This document shows positions 26,996 to 35,973 of a stretch of DNA of 64,000 nucleotides, one piece after another. The stretch spans positions 14,516-78,515 of the forward strand of contig CAVXAB010000045.1 of NCBI GenBank assembly GCA_963759545.1. Reading direction: 5' to 3'. The notes beneath the pieces are model-generated. The model was not told the DNA's origin. It saw only the letters and a list, made by a program, of their open reading frames with translations, and ran no database searches. Source of the DNA: Trebonia sp963759545 (GTDB taxonomy: Bacteria > Actinomycetota > Actinomycetes > Streptosporangiales > Streptosporangiaceae). Each line of letters opens with the position of its first letter. The first letter of the stretch is position 1. The position numbers were made by a program, and so were the translations under genes.

Positions 26996-29669
26996 CTACC
27001 GATCCCCGCCGCCGAGCACACCGAGTTCGGCGGCGCGGACCGCGGCGCCACGGCGGTCCCGCACGCCGAGCTTGTCGAGCACCGCGGCCACGTGGCTGTC
27101 CACTGTCCGGACGGAAAGCACCAGCCGGTCGGCTATCTGGGCGTTCGTGCACCCCTGGCCGAGCAGGCGGAGCACGTCCACCTGACGGGCGGTGAGCCCG
27201 GCGGGGTTGCCCCGGGTCTCCTCCAGCGGGCCGCGCGGCACCCTGGTCACGCCCAGCTCGCGTAGGCGCGCGCGAACCCGGGCGGCCAGCGGCCGCGCGC
27301 CGAGCTCGTCGAGCAGGCCCAGCGCGATCAGCATCTGGTCCGGGTCCTGGCTTTCGGCCATTGCGGCGGCACGCTCGTAGGGGCACCCCGCGCGCGCCCA
27401 GGCTTCGGCCGCCTCCAGCCACCGGCCGGCCGCCTGCAAGCCGTAGGGAAGGGCCGCCACGCGTTCCGCGACCTCGGGCCCGGGCGAGGCCTCGGGCGAG
27501 GCGTGGACCTGAGCCAGCCAGTAGCCGAGTTCCGCCTGACAGACGGAGTCACCGAGGCGGACGGCTTCCTTGAGGACGGGGCGGGCTATGGACACGACGG
27601 CGGCGTGGTCGCCGCGGAGCCAGGCGCCTTCCGCGCACGCGGCGGCGGCCGGGCCTGTCCGCTGGATCTCGTCGAGGCTGACGGCGAGTTCCCATGCCTC
27701 GGCGAGCAGGCGGGCAGCGTCCGGGTGACCGCGCCTGGCCTGAACGCGGCCAAGCACGGTCAGGGCCGAGCACCGCGTCGGCGCGTGCGCGACCAGGCTC
27801 AGCTCAGCTATCCGGGCGGCCTCGTCCCACGCTCCCCGGCCGAACGCCAGCCGGGCCTGTTCCATGTGCATGTAGGTGAGGAAGCCGAGCTGCTCGGCGC
27901 CTTCGGCCAGCCGCACCGCGTCGGTCAGGTAACCCTCGGCCTCGTCCAGGCGGTACCAGTCGAGCAGGTTCCAGGTGAGGTTCACGTACGCACGGCAGGC
28001 CTCCTCGGCCTCGCCCGCCCGCACGGCGATCCGCAGCGCCTCATCCAGCGTTGACCGGGCGGCCGGGTCGCCGAGGAACCACTGCGCCGTTCCGATGTTG
28101 GCCAGCGTGTGCGAGGTGATACCCGCGTCCCCGGCTCGCCGGGCAAGGACAAGGGCGCGCTCGCCGAATTCGATGGTCTCGGCGCAGCGGTGGGCCAGCA
28201 TGGACAGCTGCGACATATTGCTCAGGGCGAGCGCGAGCAGCCGCGGCTGCCTGGCCGTTTCAAGCACCTCGACCGCTTCGGCGCCGGCCTGCTCGGCGTG
28301 GGCGCGGTCTCCCGCCCACCAGTGCATCCGCGACAGCCAGCGCAGGCTGGCGCCGAGCTGTCCCGGGATCGGCGAGCTTGCGGTTGAGCTCCACCGCGCG
28401 GGCCATCGCGTCGACGGCACGGTCGGCCGCGCCGACCGTGTAGCACTCGACGCCGTATTCCTCCAGTAGCTGCGCCTGCTCGGCGGCGGCGAACCGGCCC
28501 GCGTGCTCGAGCACGAGGGCGAAGTGAGCCACGGCCTCGCTGTGCGCCCCGGCCCGCGTGGCGTCCCTGGCGGCGACCGGCCCGTAGCGCATGATGGCGT
28601 CCTCGTCACCCGCCTGCGCGGCGTGATGCATCAGCTGCGCCACATCGGTGCCCTCGCGGCCGGCCAGCACGGCCAGCACCCGCTGGTTCAGCGCGATCAG
28701 CCGGGCGGCGGGCACCGATCCCGCGATCGCCCGGCGGGTGAGCTCGTGCCGGAACGCGACGCCGCGCACCGACACCGTGAGCAGGCCACTGCGTTCGGCC
28801 TCGGACAGGGCCGCCACCACGTCCGCCGCCATACTGTCGGCTAGCGCGTCCACCAGCCAGCGGTCCAGGGTAGCCGGGACCACCGCGAGCTGCTCCAGCA
28901 CGTCCTGGACCGCGCGGTCCAGCCGCCTGACCCGGGCCAGCACCGCGTCGGTGATCGACGGCGGCACCGGTCCGCCATCGGCCCCGGCGAGCAGCCGCGC
29001 GGAGGCCAGCAGCTCGGATACGAAGAACGGGTTGCCCGAGGTCAGCGCGAACAGGTCGGCCGGGTTCACCGCGCTGTCCGCGCTCAGCGTGCGCACCGCG
29101 CCGGCGGTCAGTCGCCGCAGCGGCAGCCGGCGCACCTCCTCGCTGCGGGCAGCCTGGCCGAGCAGGCCGGTGAGCGCGTGCTCGCGGCTCAGTTCGTCGT
29201 CCCGGTAGGTGAGCACGAGCACCGCGGGCAGGCTGCCGATCCGCCTGATCAGGTAGCGCAGCGCGTCCAGCGTCGCGTCGTCGGCCCAGTGCACGTCCTC
29301 GATGACCAGCACGGCCGGGTGCTCGGGCCAGTCGAGTTCGGCGCGCAGCGCGCTGAGCAGCCGGTCGCGGTCGTGGCCGTCGGTGACCGCGCGGCTGAGT
29401 TCGGCGCCCACGCTGCCTACCAGGTCGCGGAACGGGCCAAGCGTGCGCGGGGTGGCCAGGTCGTCGCAGTAGCCGACGAACATCCGGCCCTCGGCGGGCA
29501 GCCTTGCCCGGACCGCTTCCACCAGGCTGGACTTGCCGATCCCGGCCTCGCCGAAGACCAGCACCACAGAGCCCCGGCCCGCGGCGGCTGCCTGCACGGC
29601 GTCGCCGAGCACTGACAGTTCGGCGTCACGCTCCAGCATCGGTGGCCCCATTTGGCCGATTGTAGGCAT
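26996..29669 (-). pseudogene. LuxR-family (LAL-type) ATP-binding transcriptional regulator (one frameshift)
   Basis: The N-terminal frame (29669-28370) has a STAND/AAA ATPase: Walker A VFGEAGIGKSSLVEAV, Walker B VLVIEDVHWADD, and the ALTSGNPFFVSELL sensor region. The C-terminal frame (about 28370-26996) continues as TPR-like helices (LGASLRWLSRMHWWAGDRAH onward) and ends in a LuxR HTH, LTARQVDVLRLLGQGCTNAQ ... RTVDSHVAAVLDKLGV. One extra base near 28361-28368 (CCCGGG run) separates them. The intact protein would be ~890 aa, the usual size of a large ATP-binding LuxR regulator. It is upstream of the methyltransferase on the same strand, which may be its target. Confidence 0.85.
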
Positions 29670-29811
29670 GGCAGGCGAGGCCGGCTAGCAGTAAGTAGCC
29701 GGTCCAGCCGGGCGGTTACGCGAGTGCCGCATCCCGGACCGCCCGGGAGTGCTCGGCTTCGCTGCGCCCGGCGCTGCCCTCACGGAGGCGTGCCGTTTGT
29801 GCACAGTCTTG

Positions 29812-29972
29812 CGGGCTTCCGCCTCCCGATTCGCGAGGTCCGCGCGAGCGTCGGCGCCGGCTTCATCTACCCGATCTGCGGCGACATGCGCACTATGCCG
29901 GGCCTGGCCAGAAATCCCGCGGCGGCCAGCATCGACCTGGACGAGAACGGCAACATCGTCGGCCTCTACTAA
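29812..29972 (+). pseudogene. Duplicate of the fhs 3' end (direct repeat copy 2)
   Basis: The last 53 codons and stop of formate--THF ligase, near-identical to 22948-23108. The reading frame upstream of the repeat is unrelated to fhs, so this is not a second gene. If the intervening 6.7 kb was inserted into the 3' end of fhs, this copy would be the displaced original end. Confidence 0.93.
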
Positions 29973-30039
29973 ACCAGAAAGGAGCATTGTCCCCGAGGCT
30001 GGAGGCAGGGCGCGGCGTGATCGAGCGTGATTTCGCTTT

Positions 30040-30081
30040 TCATGTGGATTCCGCAGCGAATAAGCTGCGGAATCCACATGA
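30040..30081. terminator. Perfect 17-bp inverted repeat, possible terminator
   Basis: TCATGTGGATTCCGCAG and its exact complement CTGCGGAATCCACATGA enclose the 8-base loop CGAATAAG. It lies ~70 bases after the duplicated fhs stop, a natural position for the original fhs terminator. The arms are less GC-rich than typical terminators here, so a protein-binding or recombination site is an alternative. Confidence 0.6.
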
Positions 30082-30127
30082 TCATGGTCCGGGCCGCGGT
30101 GCCGCCGGGACAATCGGGCATAACGGG

Positions 30128-30205
30128 CACGCCCGGGCCCGGCACGGAACCCACACGCCCGGGCTCGGCACAGAACCCTCACGCCCGGGCCCGGCACAGA
30201 ACCCA
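30128..30205 (+). repeat. Three 26-bp tandem repeats
   Basis: Three consecutive units of the form CACGCCCGGGCCCGGCACRG + AACCCA follow each other with one to three substitutions each. Each unit contains CCCGGGCCCGG, itself nearly palindromic. There are no spacers, so it is not CRISPR. Confidence 0.85.
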
Positions 30206-30271
30206 GTTGCGCCTAAGCCGACGGCAGTGCGCGTGACGCGCGCTTTTCCTGTCTTGGGCGCCGCGACGCGC

Positions 30272-30787
30272 TTACGCGAGGGCCGCTTCCCTGGCGGCGC
30301 GGGAGTAGATCGGCCCGGCGCCGTCTTCCATCCACAGGTGCCTGGCCAGGTCGCGGGCCGGCACCAGGCGCCGGAACGGTATCTCGTGCTCGGGCTGCCA
30401 CGGCAGCAGCGCTACCTCCGCCCGCCAGATCGAGCGGACGAGGACGAGTCCTTTTTCATGCCCGCTGAGGCATTTCGACCGGACGAACCCGAGTAGCCTG
30501 GCGCGGGTCACCGTCGCGCACGCCTCCTCATTCAGTTCGCGCCTGAGCGTGTCCTCCCATGACTCGCCGCTCTCGGGACGGCCGCCGGGCCAGCCCCAGC
30601 GCGACCCGTCCGTGCTGACCAGGACGACGTTGCCCCTGACGGTCACGCAGAAGGCATTGGCTCCGTGCGGCTGCCCGGCGGGGATGGCGCCCGGTGGATG
30701 CCAGGCCATCCTCCAGTCGCCTCCGTTGGCGGGTACCGGCATCTCCTCGAAGTCGGACGCGATCTTGCCGAGCGCGGTCGTGCTCAT
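30272..30787 (-). CDS. NUDIX hydrolase
   Basis: A 171-aa Nudix-fold protein. The Nudix box reads GRPESGESWEDTLRRELNEE followed by AC: G-x5-E-x7-R-E-x-x-E-E is intact, but the Gly of the trailing G-[hydrophobic] is Cys. It would hydrolyse a nucleoside diphosphate linked to another moiety, in the cytoplasm. The N-terminal WRMAWHPPGAIPAGQPHGAN segment and the C-terminal IYSRAAREAALA do not point to a specific substrate. It lies divergent from the flavoprotein gene at 30961. Confidence 0.88.
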   Translation of the reverse strand: MSTTALGKIASDFEEMPVPANGGDWRMAWHPPGAIPAGQPHGANAFCVTVRGNVVLVSTDGSRWGWPGGRPESGESWEDTLRRELNEEACATVTRARLLGFVRSKCLSGHEKGLVLVRSIWRAEVALLPWQPEHEIPFRRLVPARDLARHLWMEDGAGPIYSRAAREAALA

Positions 30788-30960
30788 CCTGGTGCCTCTC
30801 GCCTGGAGGTGTCGCTCCAGCGATTAGGTCACGACTTCGAGTGCAGATCAAGTGGTCAGACTCGTATCTCGAGCGAGGTTTCTTGGAGAAGAAGCGCTAG
30901 GCGGCCGGGCAGTCGGCGGCAATGATTGAAAGCGCAATGGTTCGGCGGAAGGGGAGGCGC

Positions 30961-32124
30961 GTGACCGAGCTTGACGAGCCCGCGGCACCGGCAGCCGACT
31001 ACGACATCACACCGCTTCACCAGCCGCTCAGGATTCGCGGCCTTCAGCTCAGGAACCGGTTCGTCATGCCAGGCATGCAGCGCTACTGGTGCGTTGACGG
31101 GGCCCCGGACCACCGGCTGCGCGAGTACTACCGCCGCCGCGTGCAGGGCGGCGCCGCGCTGATCGTCTCCGAGTCGTGCGCCATCGATCATCCGAGCGCC
31201 ACGAAGAACCCCACGTTCGCGCGGATCTCGCCCGACACGCGCGAGGCGTGGCGCGCGTGCGTGGCCGGTGTCCACGAGGCCGGCGGCGCCATGTTCCTGC
31301 AGTTGTGGCACCAGGGCGCGGTCAACTACGGCGGGGACGCGGAAAGCAACCCGGATTTCGTCGCGCTGAGCCCGTCCGGCATCGCGCACCCGGGTGAGTC
31401 GTTTGGCCGCGCCGCCACGGAGGCTGAGCTGGCCAGCCTCAAGCGCGCGTTCGTCCAGGGCGCGCTCGACGCCGCGGAGATCGGCGCCGACGGCGTGGAG
31501 CTCCACTCGGCGCACGGCTTCCTGCTCGACCAGTTCCTGTGGCCGGGGACCAACCTGCGCACCGACCGCTACGGCGGGCCCGAGATCACCGGCCGCGCGA
31601 CGTTCGTCGCCGAGGTGGCCGAGGCAGTGCGCGCGGCGACCGGGCCTGACTTCGTCATCTCCGTCCGCATTTCCCAGTGGAAGGAGTCAGACTACGACGC
31701 CAGGATCGTCGAGGAGCCCGGGCAACTCGGTCAGCTCGTCGCCATGCTGCGCGCCGCGGGAGCGGACATCTTCCACGTGTCGACCCGGCGGTTCTGGACG
31801 CCGGAGTGGGCTGGCTCTGACCTCGGCCTGGCGGGCTGGGCGAAGTCGTTCACCGACGCGGCGGTCATCGCCGTCGGCAGCGTGGGCCTCGACATCGACG
31901 TGATGGCCTCGCTGGCCGGGCAGGAAGGCCGGCCGACCGGCGCGAGCCGCATCGGCGAGCTAGTGCGCCGGTTCCAGCGCGGCGACTTCGACCTCGTCTC
32001 GGTCGGCCGCAGCCAGATCGGCGACCCGAACTGGGTCACGAAGATGACCGACCACCGGATCCCCGACATCAGGGGGTTCCGCGCCAACGACACCTCGCTC
32101 AGCCACGACGTGGTGACGACGTAA
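30961..32124 (+). CDS. Old yellow enzyme-family NADH:flavin oxidoreductase
   Basis: GTG 30961 is chosen as start because AAGGGGAGG precedes it by a few bases; the frame extends to 30922. The ~387-aa TIM barrel has the FMN/OYE features LRNRFVMPGMQRYW near the N-terminus, FLQLWHQGAVNYGG, the substrate-binding HSAHGFLLDQFLWPGTNLRT followed by DRYGGP, and the phosphate-binding tail FDLVSVGRSQIGDPNWV. It is shorter than 2,4-dienoyl-CoA reductases, with no Fe-S or NAD(P)-binding C-terminal domain. It would reduce activated C=C bonds using FMN; the physiological substrate is unknown. Confidence 0.92.
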   Translation: MTELDEPAAPAADYDITPLHQPLRIRGLQLRNRFVMPGMQRYWCVDGAPDHRLREYYRRRVQGGAALIVSESCAIDHPSATKNPTFARISPDTREAWRACVAGVHEAGGAMFLQLWHQGAVNYGGDAESNPDFVALSPSGIAHPGESFGRAATEAELASLKRAFVQGALDAAEIGADGVELHSAHGFLLDQFLWPGTNLRTDRYGGPEITGRATFVAEVAEAVRAATGPDFVISVRISQWKESDYDARIVEEPGQLGQLVAMLRAAGADIFHVSTRRFWTPEWAGSDLGLAGWAKSFTDAAVIAVGSVGLDIDVMASLAGQEGRPTGASRIGELVRRFQRGDFDLVSVGRSQIGDPNWVTKMTDHRIPDIRGFRANDTSLSHDVVTT

Positions 32125-32145
32125 CGCGGACCGCCAAAAACGCGG

Positions 32146-33606
32146 CTACTTACTCCTGGATTCCACCAGCAGGTGGATGACGTCGTGCGGGTCGTGCCCC
32201 TTCGCGAGCAGGCTCTTGCCCGCCTGCCAGGTTGCGGGCGGGTCGTCGTGCCAGAGTTCCTCAACGACACGCGTCGCCGCGGCGAGGAACTCGTCGGCGT
32301 CCGCGCCTTCCAGGTCGCACGTCCCGAACTCGGATGCCACGAGGACGGCCCGGTCACCAGGGTCGGCCGGGTCGGCGGCCGCGTCATCGGGGTCTCGGTT
32401 CTCCGCGAGCGGCGCGGCGAGTTCCCGCCTGGCCCGGCAGTCCGCCAACCGGGCCACGTCCGCGTCGGGCGGGGCGATATCGCGCACGTAGCCGCGCGCC
32501 GCGACATTGACCGGATCGTCGTACGCGCCCTGGAAGTCACCGAGAACTGTAGCCAGGTGCGTCAAGAGGGTTTCTGTAGCCGCCTCGTCGAGGCCCTGCC
32601 GGCGCGCGGCCCAGCGGGCCCACGCGGTGACCGCGGGCCGCATCCCGTCGATTTGCCCGGCGGAAAGCGTGAACGTGCTCGCGACGTAGACCAGCAGCGC
32701 CGCGCCGAGCCTGTGCCGGCCCGCCTGGCCGGGCGGCTCGTCGGGAACCCGGCTGCTGTACCCGGTGAGCGCCTGCGCCCAGAACCGCGCCACATCCGGA
32801 TCACCCGCCTCGGCGGCCTCCGGGCTGCGCAGGAAGTCGTCGACGGCGGCCGCTCGGTCGGCGGCGGTATAGGTGACGGCCATGCCAGGCTCAGGCGCCG
32901 GCAGACGGCGGAGGCGCGACCGGGTAAGCGGCAATGCCAGCAGCGTGGAGGTATCGAGTTCGACGTCGGGATCCTGGCCGGCCTTGGCCAGCGGGACCTC
33001 GATGCGTCGCCGTGCCTCGGACAGCGCGATCGGCTCGAGGCGTTTGATGAGACCGTCGCCTTCCTCGAAGAACTTCAGCGCCCGGGGGACGTCCGTGATG
33101 AGGCTCACGGAGACGAGCGTGGGGAGTTCGGCGACGTCAAGCGAGACAACCAGCGCGTGCTCCGCGTCCGCGTAGCTGAATGTCACGAGGATTGCCTCGT
33201 GGTCGCCGAACGTGTCGCGGCCGCGGTAGGCCTGTCCGGTGGCTGGCTTGCCGATGCCGCCTACCCACTCCGGCGGATAGACGCCATCGTCGGTGAGGTC
33301 GGCGAGCGCCGCGCTCGCCTGGCGCTTGACGGGCCGCGGGCCGAGCGCAAGCACGAGCCGGAGAAACGCCGCCGCCTCTTCCGGTTCGCGCGCCCGTGCC
33401 TCGGCGGCGGCGATGAGCGCGGTGGCCAGCACCTCGTACTCCGCGTCGGTGCCGCCGGTCAGCAGCGGGAGGGCGATCAGGGAACTGGCCTGCATTTCCG
33501 CGCTAAGGACGTCACCTGAGGAAATTGACGTCCACAGTTCATCCAAGGCGCGATCGAGGGCTTCGGCCCCATCGGACGCCCTTCTGGCACGGCTCTTTTT
33601 CGCCAT
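32146..33606 (-). CDS. Conserved hypothetical protein
   Basis: A 486-aa protein that is acidic and mostly alpha-helical, with a basic N-terminal start (MAKKSRARRASDG). No enzyme motif, signal peptide or TM helix is seen. The C-terminal ~35 residues (ELWHDDPPATWQAGKSLLAK, then GHDPHDVIHLLVE) form a W-x2-A/G...G-x-D-x-H-x-x-I-H pattern, which occurs as a small helical module at the end of several actinobacterial hypothetical proteins (recollection, not checked). Its stop lies 22 bases from the convergent flavoprotein stop. Function unknown. Confidence 0.8.
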   Translation of the reverse strand: MAKKSRARRASDGAEALDRALDELWTSISSGDVLSAEMQASSLIALPLLTGGTDAEYEVLATALIAAAEARAREPEEAAAFLRLVLALGPRPVKRQASAALADLTDDGVYPPEWVGGIGKPATGQAYRGRDTFGDHEAILVTFSYADAEHALVVSLDVAELPTLVSVSLITDVPRALKFFEEGDGLIKRLEPIALSEARRRIEVPLAKAGQDPDVELDTSTLLALPLTRSRLRRLPAPEPGMAVTYTAADRAAAVDDFLRSPEAAEAGDPDVARFWAQALTGYSSRVPDEPPGQAGRHRLGAALLVYVASTFTLSAGQIDGMRPAVTAWARWAARRQGLDEAATETLLTHLATVLGDFQGAYDDPVNVAARGYVRDIAPPDADVARLADCRARRELAAPLAENRDPDDAAADPADPGDRAVLVASEFGTCDLEGADADEFLAAATRVVEELWHDDPPATWQAGKSLLAKGHDPHDVIHLLVESRSK

Positions 33607-33649
33607 TGCGTCATCGTAGCGGCGCGGGGTTCACGACGCCGCCCCGTGT

Positions 33650-35188
33650 TCAGGAACGCCGTCCAGGAACTCCCGGCTCGATACGCTGCGACCCGGCGGC
33701 ATCCTGGGTGACATCGTCGACGAGCGCGCCGCTGATCTCGCTTGTCGGCTCGCCGCGCGTGTTCGTCGCCCGCAGCGCGATGAACGCCGTAGCCACGAGG
33801 AAGATGCTGCCGGCCATCAGCGCCAGGTGGAACCCGGACGTGGCCGCCACGTCCGGCGCCGCGTGCGCCGCGAGCAGCGAGTTGGTCCGCGAGGTAGCGA
33901 GCGCGGAGAAGATCGCGAGCCCGAGCGCCGCGCCCACCTGGGTGGACGCGTTGATCAGCCCGCCGGCCAGGCCCGCGAGCGATGGCGGCACCCCGGCATT
34001 CGCCGCGGTCTGCACGCCAACGAATACCCCGCCGAGCCCGAACGCCATGATCACCAGGCCGGGGAACAAGTCAGTCCAGTAATAGCCGTGCACCGGAATG
34101 CGCGACAGCCAGTACACGCCGCCCGCCGCGATCAGCGCGCCCGCGACCATCAGCGGGCGGCTGCCGGTGCGGGGAATCAGCCCGGTGCCGATCCCGGCGG
34201 AGATCGCGACCATCAGCGCTACCGGGACATACGCCGAGCCGGCCCGCATGGGGGAGAAGCCGAGCACGTTCTGCATGTACAGCGTGATGAAGAAGAACAC
34301 CGAGTAGAACCCGGCCATCGCGATCACCTGCGACGTGTTGGCGGCCGCCAGCCCCTTGAGCCGGAAGATCGACGGCGGCACGAGCGGGTGCCGTTGCCGG
34401 GTCTCGTTCACGCCGAACGCGAGCAGGAGCACCCCCGCCGCCGCCAGTTCGCCGACCGTGCTTGCCGCGCCCCAGCCGTCGTCGGGCGCGCGCACCAGCG
34501 CGAAGATCAGCAGCAGCATCCCGCCGGTGCCGAGGACGGCGCCGAGCGTGTCGAACGTGGCGAGATGCAGTTCCCTTCCTGCCGATCCTGCCCGGTCTGC
34601 GTCGATTAGCCGGAACGCGGCGACGAGTACCAGCGCGCAGACCGGCAGGTTCACGAAGAGCACCCACCGCCAGCCAGGCCCCGCGGACAGGACGCCGCCG
34701 AGGAAGACCCCGGCGACCGAGGCCATGCCGGCCATGGCCCCCCAGGCGCCAAGGGCCTTCACCCGGTCGGTGCCGTAGCTGAAGCGCGTGGTGAGGATGG
34801 ACAGCGCGGCCGGCGACATCAGCGCGGCGCCGAGCCCCTCGGCGAGCCGGGCGCCGACCAGCGTGCCAGAGTTCTGGGCCAGCCCGCCGGCCAGCGACGC
34901 GACGCCGAACAGGGCGGTACCCGTCATCAGGATCAGCCGCCGCCCGAGCAGGTCGGCGAGCCGGCCGCCGAGCAGCAGGAAGCCTCCGTAGGTGACTATG
35001 TAGCCGCTGAGCACCCATTGCAGGTTCTGCACGCTGAAGTGCAGGTCACGGGCGATCGACGGGAGCGCGACGTTGACGATCGACGTATCGAGGAAGTCGA
35101 GGAACGCGATCGCGCAGAGGAAGGCGAGGACGAGCTTGCCCCGGCGGGTGGCAAGGAAGGACGACGTTGGATGAGGCGGTGCCGTCAT
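33650..35188 (-). CDS. MFS transporter, DHA2 (EmrB/QacA) family drug exporter
   Basis: A 512-aa polytopic protein with about 14 TM helices. Family motifs are FLDFLDTSIVNVALPSIARD in helix 1, LQWVLSGYIVTYGGFLLLGG, GRLADLLGRRLILMTG (motif A) and the motif-C-like MAGMASVAGVFLGGVLS. It exports drugs or other amphiphilic compounds by proton antiport. It is divergent from a TetR regulator 92 bases away, the classical arrangement for TetR-controlled efflux. Confidence 0.95.
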   Translation of the reverse strand: MTAPPHPTSSFLATRRGKLVLAFLCAIAFLDFLDTSIVNVALPSIARDLHFSVQNLQWVLSGYIVTYGGFLLLGGRLADLLGRRLILMTGTALFGVASLAGGLAQNSGTLVGARLAEGLGAALMSPAALSILTTRFSYGTDRVKALGAWGAMAGMASVAGVFLGGVLSAGPGWRWVLFVNLPVCALVLVAAFRLIDADRAGSAGRELHLATFDTLGAVLGTGGMLLLIFALVRAPDDGWGAASTVGELAAAGVLLLAFGVNETRQRHPLVPPSIFRLKGLAAANTSQVIAMAGFYSVFFFITLYMQNVLGFSPMRAGSAYVPVALMVAISAGIGTGLIPRTGSRPLMVAGALIAAGGVYWLSRIPVHGYYWTDLFPGLVIMAFGLGGVFVGVQTAANAGVPPSLAGLAGGLINASTQVGAALGLAIFSALATSRTNSLLAAHAAPDVAATSGFHLALMAGSIFLVATAFIALRATNTRGEPTSEISGALVDDVTQDAAGSQRIEPGVPGRRS

Positions 35189-35280
35189 GTCGGGTGCCTT
35201 TCGTGTAATGATGTAATCAAGGAGTCAGTCAGTTAACTAACTTAGACGACGCCCGCCGGAACGTCTACACTGTTAGTGAG
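35189..35280. promoter_or_regulatory. MFS/TetR divergent promoter and likely operator
   Basis: The 92-base spacer contains the palindrome AGTTAACT inside GTCAGTTAACTAACTTAG and a second TTAG/CTAA-like element just before the tetR start (CTGTTAGTGAG). These are the natural candidates for the TetR operator that covers both promoters. Exact operator limits are inferred. Confidence 0.5.
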
Positions 35281-35973
35281 ATGACTGACTCAATGACTCA
35301 GGGCGGCAAGCGCGAGCGGCTGGTCGCCGCCGCCTGCCAGACCGTGTACCAGCAGGGGATCGAGAAGACCACGCTCGCGGACATCGCGGCGGCGGCCGGC
35401 ATCCCGGTCGGTAACGTGTACTACTACTTCAAGACCAAGAACGACATCATCCAGGCCGTGGTCGAAGCGCACCTGCGCGAGGCCGACACGCTGCTCGCCG
35501 CCATCGAAGGTGACCATGACAGCCCGCGCGACCGGCTGAAGGCGCTGTTCGCCACGCTGGCCGGGCAGGTCGACCTCATCGCGCGCTACGGATGCCCGCA
35601 CGGCTCGCTCTGCGCGGAACTGGACAAGCGGGGCGAGGGTCCTGGCATGGCGGCGGAGCTCATGCGGGCCCCGGTCGAGTGGATACGGCGCCAGTTCGAG
35701 GCCATGGGCCGCCCGGACGCGCCCGACCTGGCCGTCCACCTCCTCGCCAGGTACCAGGGCGCCGCACTGCTGACCAGCACATTCCGCGACCCGGAGCTGA
35801 TGGCTCGCGAAGCCGCGCTCGCGGCCCAGTGGATCGACGCTCTCGATTTATCCCGAACGGAAGCGGCTTACTCGATTCGGTCTCAATTCCTTCAGTTGCC
35901 CCGCAGCGGGCATTCGGGTCTCCTACAGTCTGTGCGAAGATGTCACGCTCTGATGGGAGATGATCATGTTTAG
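35281..35973 (+). CDS. TetR/AcrR-family regulator
   Basis: A 230-aa regulator. The HTH is TTLADIAAAAGIPVGNVYYYFKTK, followed by a ligand-binding domain with GCPHGSLCAELDK and a C-terminus that would normally end near AALAAQWIDAL. The frame instead continues ~37 codons through a copy of the dispersed motif (35848-35873) and ends eight bases inside the next gene, so the natural stop may have been lost by an indel. It most likely represses the divergent MFS exporter. Confidence 0.9.
   Translation: MTDSMTQGGKRERLVAAACQTVYQQGIEKTTLADIAAAAGIPVGNVYYYFKTKNDIIQAVVEAHLREADTLLAAIEGDHDSPRDRLKALFATLAGQVDLIARYGCPHGSLCAELDKRGEGPGMAAELMRAPVEWIRRQFEAMGRPDAPDLAVHLLARYQGAALLTSTFRDPELMAREAALAAQWIDALDLSRTEAAYSIRSQFLQLPRSGHSGLLQSVRRCHALMGDDHV
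35848..35873 (+). repeat. dispersed intergenic motif, copy 4
   Basis: TTATCCCGAACG-N4-CGGCTTACTC, 22 of 26 positions identical to the copy at 5238. It lies within the 3' extension of the tetR frame. Confidence 0.4.

Larger units (their letters stand above)
29973..30271. other. Repeat-rich intergenic region
   Basis: No gene is supported in these ~300 bases. They hold a perfect 17-bp inverted repeat (30040-30081) and three 26-bp tandem repeats (30128-30205), described separately. Confidence 0.6.

Noticed and set aside
29652..29972. A second formate-THF ligase gene
   Set aside because: Only the last 53 codons match fhs. The upstream part of the frame is unrelated, so it is a duplicated fragment.
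30128..30205. Possible CRISPR array
   Set aside because: The three 26-base units are directly adjacent with no spacers, and no cas genes are present.
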